Origin: UBA1664 sp964531715
GTDB taxonomy: Bacteria > Pseudomonadota > Alphaproteobacteria > Micavibrionales > UBA1664
Length of the DNA stretch: 64,000 bases
Reading direction: 5' to 3'
NCBI GenBank assembly: GCA_964531715.1
Contig: CAZHEE010000008.1
Location: 1 to 64,000 of the forward strand
Below the pieces are notes generated by a model. The model did not search any database and had not been told where the DNA came from. It saw nothing but the letters and a program-made list of their open reading frames with translations. Shown here piece by piece: positions 43,006-51,766 of this stretch. Every line of letters begins with the position of its first letter. Position 1 is the stretch's first letter. A program made the position numbers and the translations under genes.

Positions 43006-44334
43006 ATGAATGACTTTAAAGATGATGATTTTGATAACTTTGATGATGATTTTAGTGATTTCGATTCCGACTCATCAGAGACTTGGAAAAGTAATCCGCT
43101 TTTAAAAATCTTTCTTGTTGTCGGAGGGGTTATAGCCCTTATTGCGGCGGTTGCTATCTTTGCGGGCGGTGATGAAGATATCCCGTCACGTGTTGGCGGC
43201 GGACTTGACCAAAGTGAGACGTTAGGTGGTGAGATTTCGCAAAATTATGCAGAAGTACTGGAAGAAGTCAATCAACAGCGTTTGGAAGAGGCCGTTCAAT
43301 CAGGCCAAAGCACGATTCCGATGTTAATCAACCCTGAGGAAACAGACCTCTTAACCCCGACCGAAGATTTGCCGCCGATGCAGGATTTTGACCCGCTTGC
43401 ATCTTTCCGCGCAACAATGCAGGAGGAGGCTGAACCTGAACAACAGCAGGCTTTTACGGAAGAACCTGTCTTAATCGCACCTGAGCAGGTTTTTACACCT
43501 CAGGCTCAACCAATTCCTGCCCCTAACCCGGAAGCCGTACAAAATCTGGCGCAGGCCATGTCTGCCAATATAGGGGAGATTTTAGCCAATCATGCGCCTG
43601 GCCCTGCACGAATTGTTCAGGTCACATCTATGGAACAGCCTTTGGATGCAACTGCGTCAGGTAGCGGACAAGGCGGCAGGCTGGTCGATACAAACGGTGA
43701 CGGCATTCCCGATACACCTGTCGATGATTTAATCGGTATTGATAGTGAAACTGGCGAAGTGGTTATTCAAAATGTTTTAGTTTCTGCAGGGACAATTAAT
43801 TACGGGCAGGTTTTGATTGAGGCAAACAGCGATGTCCCAGGCCCTGTTTTGGTGCAATTAGTGTCAGGACCATTGGCAGGTGCTCGCCTGATCGGCAGTT
43901 TTGATGTCGTTGGTGATCTGCTTGTTCTTAATTTTAATTCAGTAGTCATTGACGGACTTAATCAACCTGTCAGTGCCATCGCGCTTGACCCAAATACAAC
44001 ATTGCCCGGCATTGCAAGCGAAGTGAATAATCGCTATTTCAAGCGTGTGATTTTACCCGCCGCCGCCCGTTTCCTTGAAGGTGTTGGCTCTGCAATTGCG
44101 CAGGATGCCGAGACAACTGTGACAGTGTCAGGTGATACAGTTATTGAAGAGACAGAAGCCCTTGATTTTGAGCAGGAAATTGGGCGCGGGGTCGAGGAAG
44201 CCTTTGAAGAAGTGGCTGACTTTATGGAAGATGAGGCCGATGCAACGCGTGTTCTTGTTCGTGTTGCGCGCGGTACGCCTGTCGGGGTTTTCTTTCTCGA
44301 ACCCGTGATTGAAATTGAGGATGGAGTGCAATAA
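43006..44334 (+). CDS. dotG: Type IVB secretion protein DotG/IcmE (VirB10-like, short form)
   Basis: DotG spans both membranes and forms the central channel. It has 442 residues, against about 1,050 in Legionella. The N-terminal cytoplasmic tail is Asp/Phe-rich (MNDFKDDDFDNFDDDFSDF), followed by a membrane helix at about 32-53 and a Pro/Gln/Glu-rich linker. The VirB10-like C-terminal domain spans about 240-375, with VSAGTINYGQVLIEANSDVP, VDGLNQPVSAIALDP-like and FKRVILPAAARFLEGVGSAI. The pentapeptide-like repeats of Legionella DotG are missing, as in conjugative TraO. It overlaps the next gene by one base. Confidence 0.92.
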   Translation: MNDFKDDDFDNFDDDFSDFDSDSSETWKSNPLLKIFLVVGGVIALIAAVAIFAGGDEDIPSRVGGGLDQSETLGGEISQNYAEVLEEVNQQRLEEAVQSGQSTIPMLINPEETDLLTPTEDLPPMQDFDPLASFRATMQEEAEPEQQQAFTEEPVLIAPEQVFTPQAQPIPAPNPEAVQNLAQAMSANIGEILANHAPGPARIVQVTSMEQPLDATASGSGQGGRLVDTNGDGIPDTPVDDLIGIDSETGEVVIQNVLVSAGTINYGQVLIEANSDVPGPVLVQLVSGPLAGARLIGSFDVVGDLLVLNFNSVVIDGLNQPVSAIALDPNTTLPGIASEVNNRYFKRVILPAAARFLEGVGSAIAQDAETTVTVSGDTVIEETEALDFEQEIGRGVEEAFEEVADFMEDEADATRVLVRVARGTPVGVFFLEPVIEIEDGVQ

Positions 44335-45584
44335 TGGATAATAAGGACATCAATCAGGATTTCGACGATATATCATTCGAGGAAGAAGATTACGACTTTG
44401 AAGATGACGCTTTCGATGAGGGCGAATCTGACTACCCGGAACCAGTCAAAAAATCCTCATTAAATTGGTTTAACATTCTTATTTTCGGTGGATTGGCGAT
44501 TGCTGTTATCGGCCTATCCTATATCTATCTTCCGTCTATTTTTGGCGGTGGCAATCAAGATGCGCAACAGCAAACTCCAGTCGTAGCCTCGGATACACTT
44601 CAACCAAGCGAACCAGCCTCGCAACAAAATATTGCTGAGGCTGCCGTGACGGATGAATTGAGCGGAAATGAAATTGCGGAAGGCGGATTGCTCGATAACC
44701 CTGATATGTTTGCCGATACGGATGACCAATTTATTTACATCTCGGCGCAAGAAGATAACGCGGTATTTGATGAGATTAACGCTCAACTGACAACGAATGC
44801 CGAAGATGATTTAGATATTTTTTTCCCGGATTTTGAGCCAGCTCAAAATAATGATCAACAAACTATGGCAGAGATGGATGAAGTTTTCACGCCGGCCTTA
44901 CCTGATATTAATGTGGCGAATAACACTCAAGAGGAGGTAAGGAATACAGTTCCTGCAGAGCCAATGGTTGTTATGACTGAGCCAATGGAAACACAAAGAA
45001 TAGATGACCAGCCGCAAAATAACCTGCAAACGCCTTTAGAGAATAGTGAAATTGCGGAGATGAAGGCGACCATGAATATCTTGTCACAACAAATGGCGGA
45101 TATAATGGATATGGTTCAAAGCCAGTCTGATGATAAGGGTTCTGATGACATATCAACATTACAGACCAGTATTGAGCGGCTTGAAGCGCGCTTGCGTAGT
45201 TTGGAAGATAATACGCCACAGCAATCATCTGATACGGCTTCACAAACAAGGGAAGAGCTTGCCCAAGTTGAAGTCAATAATAATACGACACTACAAGAGT
45301 CTGAAACTATTGCATCGCCTGCGCCTCAACCTGTAAAAAAAGTTGAGGTTCGTGAGCCAAGACCTGCCCAACCTGTTGTGGTCTCCACCCCTGAACGCTC
45401 CCGCATAAGCTGGCAATTGCGCGGTGCATCGCCTGAGCAAGCTTTTCTGGCCAATCAAGCCAATGGCGCGGTGACGACCGTCAGCTTGGGGCAAACCGTT
45501 CCGGGCTTAGGACGTATTGAGAGCATTGCGGTTGAAAACGGGCGTTGGGTTGTTCGCGGCACAAATGGTATTGTACGCCAGTAA
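44334..45584 (+). CDS. DotF/IcmG-like inner-membrane protein (TraP-type)
   Basis: The protein has 416 residues and the same layout as DotG before it. An acidic, aromatic cytoplasmic tail (EEEDYDFEDDAFDEGESDY) precedes a membrane helix at about 46-66 and a long Gln/Asn/Thr-rich linker with a short coiled coil (about 240-290). The small C-terminal beta domain (about 355-416) includes AVTTVSLGQTVPGLGRIESI and GRWVVRGTNGIVRQ. That domain and the location immediately after dotG fit DotF/IcmG or conjugative TraP. Overall similarity is weak outside the end domain, so I leave the symbol blank. The stop/start overlap with dotG implies coupled translation. Confidence 0.75.
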   Translation: MDNKDINQDFDDISFEEEDYDFEDDAFDEGESDYPEPVKKSSLNWFNILIFGGLAIAVIGLSYIYLPSIFGGGNQDAQQQTPVVASDTLQPSEPASQQNIAEAAVTDELSGNEIAEGGLLDNPDMFADTDDQFIYISAQEDNAVFDEINAQLTTNAEDDLDIFFPDFEPAQNNDQQTMAEMDEVFTPALPDINVANNTQEEVRNTVPAEPMVVMTEPMETQRIDDQPQNNLQTPLENSEIAEMKATMNILSQQMADIMDMVQSQSDDKGSDDISTLQTSIERLEARLRSLEDNTPQQSSDTASQTREELAQVEVNNNTTLQESETIASPAPQPVKKVEVREPRPAQPVVVSTPERSRISWQLRGASPEQAFLANQANGAVTTVSLGQTVPGLGRIESIAVENGRWVVRGTNGIVRQ

Positions 45585-45606
45585 TAGCCAACCACGGGTA
45601 ATAGAT

Positions 45607-46035
45607 TCAGTCGTTAAAGTGACCATGGGTTTGTCTTTGATCGCTATATAATAACGTGTTGTTACCGCCTCCATGCTCCTGCATTGCGGCGCTGACGATT
45701 GAGACCACACCACCGAGCGCACCGCCATAAATTGTACCGCCGACAATTTTCGCAACAGGCGACATTTGATCGCCCGTTAATGAGCGATAGGCTTTGTTAA
45801 CAAAAGGGATATGTTGTAACGGGTTAAGGATATCAAGTAACTCGCTAAAGCCTAAGTTGGGTGGTATTCCAGTCTTATTGCCTTCATCATCCAATCTCAA
45901 TGCCGGTGGCTGAAAAGCTGTACTTACACTATTATTATTTTGCCAATGGGCGGATGTCCCTGCCATGCGCTCTGGCGCAAAATGGCGTTCACGTGTATAA
46001 AACGGTTGAGGTAATATATTATTGGAACGATCCAT
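45607..46035 (-). CDS. Hypothetical protein with Gly-rich hydrophobic segment
   Basis: The protein has 142 residues. It is polar and disordered up to about residue 60, then has FSELLDILNPLQHIPFVNKA, YRSLTGDQMSPVAKIVGG and a Gly/Ala-rich hydrophobic stretch (IYGGALGGVVSIVSAAM, about 100-117). Similar short proteins with an NPLQHIP...LTGD pattern occur in Rhodospirillales-like genomes, from memory, with no known function. The gene is oriented against the dot genes, and its start lies 41 bases from the divergent regulator at 46077. Confidence 0.65.
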   Translation of the reverse strand: MDRSNNILPQPFYTRERHFAPERMAGTSAHWQNNNSVSTAFQPPALRLDDEGNKTGIPPNLGFSELLDILNPLQHIPFVNKAYRSLTGDQMSPVAKIVGGTIYGGALGGVVSIVSAAMQEHGGGNNTLLYSDQRQTHGHFND

Positions 46036-46076
46036 CCATTCTCAAACTGCAAATTTCATGCCATAGTCAGATTGTC

Positions 46077-46655
46077 ATGGTTTACCCGCATTGTAAAATA
46101 GCACTTGTTGATTTAGAGCCTGTTATCGCGGAGAGTTTGGGACAGGCTTTTGCCCTTAATTATCAGCCGCCAATCGAAATTAAGAAGTTCAATTCGGTTA
46201 AAGACTTTGCCGAAACGCGAGAGACTTATAATCTTTGTATCAGCAATGAGTTGATATCGAAAGGCAACGCCGATTATTTTTATCATTACAATACCAAACA
46301 ACGACATAGAATGGGTATTATACTCGATCAACTCGAAACCTTACTCCTTTCTCATCAAAGGTTTGACATCACTTATGGTGATTATTACCTGAACTATGAT
46401 GACTCCCGGCTTTCTTTTCATGATCGGGATATACTATTAAGCGAACGCGAACGTGAGCTGGTCTTCATGCTCTTAAAGGGTACTGAGAACGGGCAAACAA
46501 AACAAACACTTTTGACATCAATTTGGGGATACGCGCCTGATATTGACACTCATACGCTTGAAACCCATATTTATCGCCTGCGGCAAAAGATAGAGGACAC
46601 GCCCGATAAACCGACGAGGCTTATCACAACGCATGACGGGTATAAGTTTCAATAG
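46077..46655 (+). CDS. OmpR-type winged-helix regulator with a degenerate receiver
   Basis: The protein has 192 residues from the ATG at 46077 (MVYPHCKIALVDLEP). A longer frame to 45861 is antisense to the neighbouring gene. The N-terminal about 105 residues resemble a receiver fold (CKIALVDLEPVIAESLGQAF) but have no convincing phosphoacceptor Asp or the acidic pair. The C-terminal winged helix (about 118-192) is clear: LLSEREREVLF-like ERERELVFMLLKG, then TLETHIYRLRQKIEDTPDKP and ITTHDGYKF. It likely regulates transcription independent of phosphorylation. Its place inside the secretion block makes it a candidate local regulator. Confidence 0.82.
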   Translation: MVYPHCKIALVDLEPVIAESLGQAFALNYQPPIEIKKFNSVKDFAETRETYNLCISNELISKGNADYFYHYNTKQRHRMGIILDQLETLLLSHQRFDITYGDYYLNYDDSRLSFHDRDILLSERERELVFMLLKGTENGQTKQTLLTSIWGYAPDIDTHTLETHIYRLRQKIEDTPDKPTRLITTHDGYKFQ

Positions 46656-46656
46656 C

Positions 46657-48528
46657 TTACTTCTTTTTCTTGCGCTGTTTCGGCTTTATTGTCTTGGTAT
46701 CTTTATCACCATCATTATGATCAAGAATTTCCATTGCAGGGTTCACATCCGGCCCTTGGTCAACCAATTCTTCGAGCCTTTCTTCAGAGCGCGAGCGCGT
46801 GAAGATATTAACCCGAACACCTTCTTTCCTGAGCAGATAATATTGTTGCAGACAGGATAGAATGTTACTCCATGACCAGTAAATCACCAAGCCAACCGGG
46901 AATTTTGCGAGGATAATGGTTATCCAGAATGGCATAATGCCGAACACGAAACGTTGCGTTTTATCCTGCGGCGGTGGTGACAAGCGTTGTTGTATCACAA
47001 GGGTTAGGCACATAATAATCGGCCATGCCCCGATATGAAGCCAAAGCGGCGCACCCCATGGGAGTAAACCGAACCCTTCAAAAAGATTGGTCGGGTCCAT
47101 CGCGGACATATCGTCGATCCAACCCCAAAAAGGCTCATGCCGCATGCCGATATTCACATAGAACACCTTGTAAAGTGCAAAGAAAATCGGGATTTGAATG
47201 AGCATCGGAATGCATCCTGCAACGGGATTCACTTGCTCTTTTTGATAAAGCTCGTAAATTGCTTGCTGCATCTTCACGCGGTCTTGACCGTATTTCTCGC
47301 GAATTTCAACCATCTGAGGGGTAATTTTACGCATCCGAGCGAATGATCGGAATGATTTTTGCGCTAGCGGGAATACCGCTAAACGAATAAGCACCGTAAA
47401 GATAAGCAGCGCGACCGCAAAATTCCCGACTTTCTCATTTAAAAAAGTCAAAACCTCATAAAAAGGTCTTGTTAGAAAATAAAGTATCCCGAAATCAACC
47501 GCCAAATCGAAATGCGGAATATTATATTGCGCGGCATAATCCTCCAGCATATTAACGATTTTCGGCCCTGCGAAAAACTCTATCGGCATAGTCACGGTTG
47601 CGCCTGCCTGAACAATCATCGGCGCGCCCATCATATCGGTTTGATAAAATGTCTCGCCATTCAATTGCGGACTGCCGGTAAAGCGATATTTTACGCTTGC
47701 CGTGTAGTCGCGTCCAGTTGTGAGCGCGGCGAGCCAATATTTATCCGTCATCCCGATCCATCCTTGGTCTGCGGAAATCGTTGTATTCTCGCCTTTGTCG
47801 AGGTCTTTATAATCAACCTCAAACAGCTCGTCACCGATGTAGCCAATCGGACCTTCATGGAGGATAAATGCCCCCGTCATATCGGCAGGCAAGCCCATCC
47901 GCCCGACCAAAGCAAACGGATAAAGCGTGATTGCACGGTCGGTCGTGTTACGCACGCCTTGGTCAATCGTGAACATATAATCATCATCAAGGGTGATTGT
48001 TTTTGTGAATTGTAAACCGTTGGGGCTGTCCCACGTTAAAGTCACAGGTTCGTTCGGTTGTATTGTTGAGCCGTTTGCTTCCCAAAGAGTATCCTTATTC
48101 GGTACGGCAATGGCAGGGTCGGCGGCAACCCAGCCGAACTGCCCGTAATAACCATGAGGACCAGAAGTAGGGTTGAGAAGCTCCACCATCTCATTCCCAT
48201 TCGGCACGGTCATATAATTTTTGAGCGCGATATCATCGATGCGCGCCCCTTTGAGGCGCAGGCTTCCTGTGATCGTTTCGCTTTCTATTGCCAAGCGGCT
48301 ATTGGCTTGAAGGGCTTCATCACGTGATAGGGCAGGCGCGTTCAGACTCTCGATAATCTCGGGATTATTTTGAATAAATTCGGCTTGCTCTTCTTGAAAC
48401 TGCCGCAATGCTTCTTGCCGCGGTTGAAACACAAAATGGTCAAAGGCCAGATAAACACCGATCACGGCAAAGAAGAATAAAACCATATTCCTCATATCTT
48501 GCGGGTGCATAAATTCTTTTTGTTGCAT
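46657..48528 (-). CDS. yidC: Membrane protein insertase YidC
   Basis: YidC inserts and folds inner-membrane proteins, with or without SecYEG. It has 623 residues. The first membrane helix (about 12-28) is followed by a large periplasmic beta-domain (about 60-340). The conserved 60KD insertase core spans about 365-580: AVALLIFTVLIRLAVFPLAQ with the hydrophilic-groove Arg, YGQDRVKMQQAIYELYQKE, VNPVAGCIPMLIQIPIFFAL. The C-terminal tail is basic (KDTKTIKPKQRKKKK), fitting ribosome contact. yidD follows its start 67 bases upstream, but rpmH and rnpA, the usual partners, are missing. Confidence 0.96.
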   Translation of the reverse strand: MQQKEFMHPQDMRNMVLFFFAVIGVYLAFDHFVFQPRQEALRQFQEEQAEFIQNNPEIIESLNAPALSRDEALQANSRLAIESETITGSLRLKGARIDDIALKNYMTVPNGNEMVELLNPTSGPHGYYGQFGWVAADPAIAVPNKDTLWEANGSTIQPNEPVTLTWDSPNGLQFTKTITLDDDYMFTIDQGVRNTTDRAITLYPFALVGRMGLPADMTGAFILHEGPIGYIGDELFEVDYKDLDKGENTTISADQGWIGMTDKYWLAALTTGRDYTASVKYRFTGSPQLNGETFYQTDMMGAPMIVQAGATVTMPIEFFAGPKIVNMLEDYAAQYNIPHFDLAVDFGILYFLTRPFYEVLTFLNEKVGNFAVALLIFTVLIRLAVFPLAQKSFRSFARMRKITPQMVEIREKYGQDRVKMQQAIYELYQKEQVNPVAGCIPMLIQIPIFFALYKVFYVNIGMRHEPFWGWIDDMSAMDPTNLFEGFGLLPWGAPLWLHIGAWPIIMCLTLVIQQRLSPPPQDKTQRFVFGIMPFWITIILAKFPVGLVIYWSWSNILSCLQQYYLLRKEGVRVNIFTRSRSEERLEELVDQGPDVNPAMEILDHNDGDKDTKTIKPKQRKKKK

Positions 48529-48595
48529 GGGATAAGTACGCTCTTTAATTATTTTAGCGCGACAATAGCGCAGGATGGATAGCCCTGCAATGGCG

Positions 48596-48844
48596 TTAAT
48601 GCTCTTTTACATCAGGCACGGGATCGTGCCCCTGACACTTATGCCAGTGCCTGTCATTCAACGGATGACACTTTGAAAGTCGTTTTAAGCCAAGCCAGGC
48701 GCCTTTCATACTGCCATGCGTTTGAATAGCCTCAATCATATATGCAGAGCATGTCGGCACATAGCGGCAATTCTTACCGAATAGGGGTGACAAAGTAACT
48801 TGATAAAGCCTCACCAAACTAATGAGCATTTTTCTTATAATCAT
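48596..48844 (-). CDS. yidD: Membrane protein insertion factor YidD
   Basis: A small protein that assists insertion near YidC. From the ATG at 48844 it has 82 residues; the frame can extend ten codons to 48874. The family pattern is complete: LISLVRLYQVTLSPLFGKNC, RYVPTCSAYMIEAIQTHG, AWLGLKRLSKCHPL. Three cysteines (in KNCRY, PTCSAY and SKCHP) are the conserved ones. It lies directly before yidC in the normal order, within a block of type IVB secretion genes. Confidence 0.93.
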   Translation of the reverse strand: MIIRKMLISLVRLYQVTLSPLFGKNCRYVPTCSAYMIEAIQTHGSMKGAWLGLKRLSKCHPLNDRHWHKCQGHDPVPDVKEH

Positions 48845-48940
48845 GGTCACGATTATTATCGAATAAACTTGCATCGGTAAAGTTTCATTAATATAAGTAT
48901 ATTATGCTAATTGGCGAAATAACAGGTTATCCCTAAGAAA

Positions 48941-49843
48941 ATGGCAACATCAAAGCATGATAAGCAGGCACTGGCGGATTTATTCATCCATATGGGTGTG
49001 CCTCTCATTACATCTATCCAAACGGTAGAGAGCTGGTCAGGCGGTGAGGCCGAGCCACAGGTTCAACGCGCTGAAAAGCTCGCGAAGCTTCTTAATGTTT
49101 CGGTTGATTTCGCAACCAAAGTAACGAAGAAGCTTGAAATTCGGGATGCTTATACGCTTGAAAATGTCCGTGGGCGCATAATCCGTATCGTAACGCCCAT
49201 TATTGGCGATTATTATGTAACGAATGGCAGCCTGCCTGAAGAGGACGCGCTCAACAGCTTGACCGACTTATTTGATGTGTTAATATCATTTGCATCCTCT
49301 GTGTCACCAACGGATGAAAAGGGCTCAAAATCCAGTAAGATTGCACTCCTGATCGAACAATCCGCGCCTTTGATTGACGCTATCCGCGCGAATAATCTGG
49401 GTCAAAAAGAGCCTGATATTTTCACAAACTCAGTAGACGGGATTAAAACCCGTGCAGAGCAATTGGCAGAATCGCTTGGTCAAGCTGACGGTATTGAAAG
49501 CGGCTTGTATAAGGCTGTTTTGGCTGTCTTTACCTCATCTTATAAACAAATAGCGGAGAAAGAAGGCACTTTGGATGATGTCTGGAACGAATGTGACCAG
49601 CGTCTTATTTTAATTCAGGGGCTGACGGCCTTTGTGGGTGATAAGGCAGGCATTGATAAGGGTGAGAAAACCAAAGCTCAAACACCTGCGAAAACAAAAG
49701 AGGAAAAAGAACCGGAGAAAAAAGAAACATCACCATCGGAAGAATCGAAGAAATCCAATGATAATAATGGCGATAGCGATGATAGTGATGACGATGCGGA
49801 TGACGGTGATTTTAACCCGATGGCGTTTTTTTCAGGCGGATAA
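48941..49843 (+). CDS. Unknown protein with acidic C-terminal tail in the dot cluster
   Basis: The protein has 300 residues and no signal or membrane segment. I do not recognise the family. Up to about 235 it is a mostly helical domain (VQRAEKLAKLLNVSVDFATK; SLGQADGIESGLYKAVLAVF). Then comes a Lys/Glu-rich linker and a strongly acidic tail with DSDDDADDGDFNPMAFFSGG. Acidic, aromatic-tipped tails like this are also at the N-termini of DotG and its neighbour. It sits 15 bases before the lytic transglycosylase and ahead of dotD-dotC-dotB, so it is a likely cytoplasmic component, for example a chaperone or adaptor. This is inference from position. Confidence 0.7.
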   Translation: MATSKHDKQALADLFIHMGVPLITSIQTVESWSGGEAEPQVQRAEKLAKLLNVSVDFATKVTKKLEIRDAYTLENVRGRIIRIVTPIIGDYYVTNGSLPEEDALNSLTDLFDVLISFASSVSPTDEKGSKSSKIALLIEQSAPLIDAIRANNLGQKEPDIFTNSVDGIKTRAEQLAESLGQADGIESGLYKAVLAVFTSSYKQIAEKEGTLDDVWNECDQRLILIQGLTAFVGDKAGIDKGEKTKAQTPAKTKEEKEPEKKETSPSEESKKSNDNNGDSDDSDDDADDGDFNPMAFFSGG

Positions 49844-49858
49844 AGTAGCGATAGCCTC

Positions 49859-50275
49859 ATGCTTCTCAATCAAATATTTGCAACTTGCCTGATGGTCGCG
49901 GCACAAAATTATGCCATACCGCCGCAAGTCCTGATTGGGATCCTCCATGTTGAGGGCGGTAAGGTGGGGCAGCAGGTGCGCAACACAAACGGTACTTATG
50001 ATTTAGGCCCGATGCAAATTAACACGCTATGGACAAAGGTTTTGGCTGAGGAATGGGGGGTTTCTCGCTCTTATGCCCATCGTGTCATCCGTGATGACCC
50101 TTGCACCAATGTGAATGTCGCCGCATGGATTTTTCGCAAAAACTGGAACGAGGCAAAATCACTATCAAAGGCAATCGCCTGGTATAACTCCCGAACGCCG
50201 CATATCGGGCGCGCCTATCGCCTGAAAGTCATTGCCGCCATGCGCAGGAATAACCTGCTCGAGCCCAAAGGATAA
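49859..50275 (+). CDS. Lytic transglycosylase (SLT-like) of the dot cluster
   Basis: The protein has 138 residues, a single SLT/lysozyme-like domain. The catalytic glutamate is E32 in GILHVEGGKVGQQV, followed by NGTYDLGPMQINTLW and the C-terminal AIAWYNSRTPHIGRAYRLKV. The N-terminus (MLLNQIFATCLMVAAQNYAI) corresponds to the first helix of the domain, so no separate signal peptide is visible. Enzymes of this kind open the peptidoglycan for secretion machines. It lies between the acidic-tailed unknown and dotD. Confidence 0.88.
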   Translation: MLLNQIFATCLMVAAQNYAIPPQVLIGILHVEGGKVGQQVRNTNGTYDLGPMQINTLWTKVLAEEWGVSRSYAHRVIRDDPCTNVNVAAWIFRKNWNEAKSLSKAIAWYNSRTPHIGRAYRLKVIAAMRRNNLLEPKG

Positions 50276-50380
50276 AGGCACACATTAGAGAATTGAGCTT
50301 TTTACGAAAAAAGAAGAATAAAAAGCTTTCGATTTTTGGCGAGATAGTCGATAATCATAAGCCTGTGAAGCTTTAATAAA

Positions 50381-50911
50381 ATGAATAAAGAAATATTAAA
50401 AAGTAAAATGACATTCAGAATACTTCCTTTCCTTACCGCACCTTTATTGGTTTTGACATCCTGTGCCTATATGCCGATTGCGCAACCTCAAATGGTGGCG
50501 GAGCCTGATACGGCCGACCTGATGCTTGCCGATGCGGCAGATCGTGCGACACGCGCCCTCGAAACGCTTTCGGCGATGGAACGTACGCAATTGCCTGCGG
50601 CTTCTCAAGCGGCGATTGTGCCAAACGCCCCTCAGGAGCTTCGCCGTGCTGTCACATTTGACTGGGTCGGACCTGTTGAGCCACTGGTTGAGGAGCTGAC
50701 CCGCAAAAGCGGTTATCGCTATAATGTTATCGGGAAGGAACCTGCAACGCCGATTATTGTGACGATGAGCGCGATTAACAAACCGCTGATTAACGTGTTT
50801 CGCGATGTCGGGATACAGCTTGGCGCACGGGCGGATATCAAAGTTGATGCCTCGACAAGAATGGTTGAACTTCAATATAATGATTTTGCCAATAACAGGA
50901 ATGACCAGTAA
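50381..50911 (+). CDS. dotD: Type IVB secretion lipoprotein DotD
   Basis: DotD is an outer-membrane lipoprotein that, with DotC, places DotH in the outer membrane. It has 176 residues. The lipobox is LTSC (C28); a start at codon 10 (50408) would give a compact lipoprotein signal with C19. The periplasmic domain has a secretin N0-like fold, shown by FDWVGPVEPLVEELTRKSGY, PIIVTMSAINKPLINVFRDV and GARADIKVDASTRMVELQY. The stop codon abuts the dotC start, so translation is linked. A possible hairpin (AGCTTTTT/AAAAAGCT) lies in the 105-bp gap upstream. Confidence 0.92.
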   Translation: MNKEILKSKMTFRILPFLTAPLLVLTSCAYMPIAQPQMVAEPDTADLMLADAADRATRALETLSAMERTQLPAASQAAIVPNAPQELRRAVTFDWVGPVEPLVEELTRKSGYRYNVIGKEPATPIIVTMSAINKPLINVFRDVGIQLGARADIKVDASTRMVELQYNDFANNRNDQ

Positions 50912-51766
50912 ATGACCGAGCGCGGACGTTTTCATGTTTTTAGTATCGCACTTATCCTGCTGATATTTTTCCTGCCGTTGATGGCAATGGCGGCAATGGA
51001 TCCAACCAAAGGCGAAGTATCGAACCTGACCCTCTCGGAACTGATTGAGCAAACCGCAAATGTTAATCCGGTCGATGATTTGGCTGATACGTTGGAGCCA
51101 TCACAAATTCGTATGGATGCGATTAAGCAAGCCGCGCTGTCATACGGCGCACGTGCAGGTCTAGCCAAACGAACGGAAATTATCCGTGAAACACTTGATG
51201 CCAAGGCAGGCGCGATGGATCAGATTTATGATTTCGGGCGCCTCCTTATTCCCGCGCCGTCCGGTCTGATGATTGAACCGCCAATTATCAGTGAGGGGGA
51301 GGACGCCACCCTGATTGAAAGCGGAGGGCAAACCGCCGCCGTCGCTGACCGGATTTTTCAGATTAACCGCAATGCGCGGATTGTCTCAACCGCGCGAAAC
51401 TGGCGTGCCTATCTTGAGCGTGAATGGGGTAATATTGACCTGCCCCCTCGAGTCTTGTTTCCTCGCACAAATGAGGAGCGGAAAGTCTGGGTTGAGTATT
51501 TGACAAGAGGCTGGAACGAGGGCATGGCGCAGGCTGATGAGATTTTTCAGGCGGATTTGAATAAACTTGTTTCCGATTATACGGGCATGGTGCGCTATCG
51601 TAAATTGCTGTCGATGAATATTGTGTCCGCGCCTTATGCGTTGCAGGTTGACCGTGGCGTAACGGGCGGCGGTGATGAAATGCGTATCGGTGACCGCGCA
51701 ATTGAGATTACAGGCCCGTCGCAATTGATGACAGAGGCATATGAATGGCAACCCGTAAGCCGATAA
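50912..51766 (+). CDS. dotC: Type IVB secretion protein DotC (no lipobox)
   Basis: DotC is part of the outer-membrane DotC-DotD-DotH subcomplex. It has 284 residues. The signal peptide (about 8-28) ends LPLMAMAAMDPT, with no cysteine, so unlike Legionella DotC this one is not expected to be a lipoprotein. Family features are MDAIKQAALSYGARAGLAKR, IYDFGRLLIPAPSGLMIEPP and WVEYLTRGWNEGMAQADEIF. The 3' end overlaps dotB by 22 bases. The dotD-dotC-dotB order is the same as in Legionella. Confidence 0.93.
   Translation: MTERGRFHVFSIALILLIFFLPLMAMAAMDPTKGEVSNLTLSELIEQTANVNPVDDLADTLEPSQIRMDAIKQAALSYGARAGLAKRTEIIRETLDAKAGAMDQIYDFGRLLIPAPSGLMIEPPIISEGEDATLIESGGQTAAVADRIFQINRNARIVSTARNWRAYLEREWGNIDLPPRVLFPRTNEERKVWVEYLTRGWNEGMAQADEIFQADLNKLVSDYTGMVRYRKLLSMNIVSAPYALQVDRGVTGGGDEMRIGDRAIEITGPSQLMTEAYEWQPVSR

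Noticed and set aside
45861..46076. Extended N-terminus of the winged-helix regulator
   Set aside because: This part is antisense to the 142-residue hypothetical gene; the ATG at 46077 gives a natural receiver-like start.
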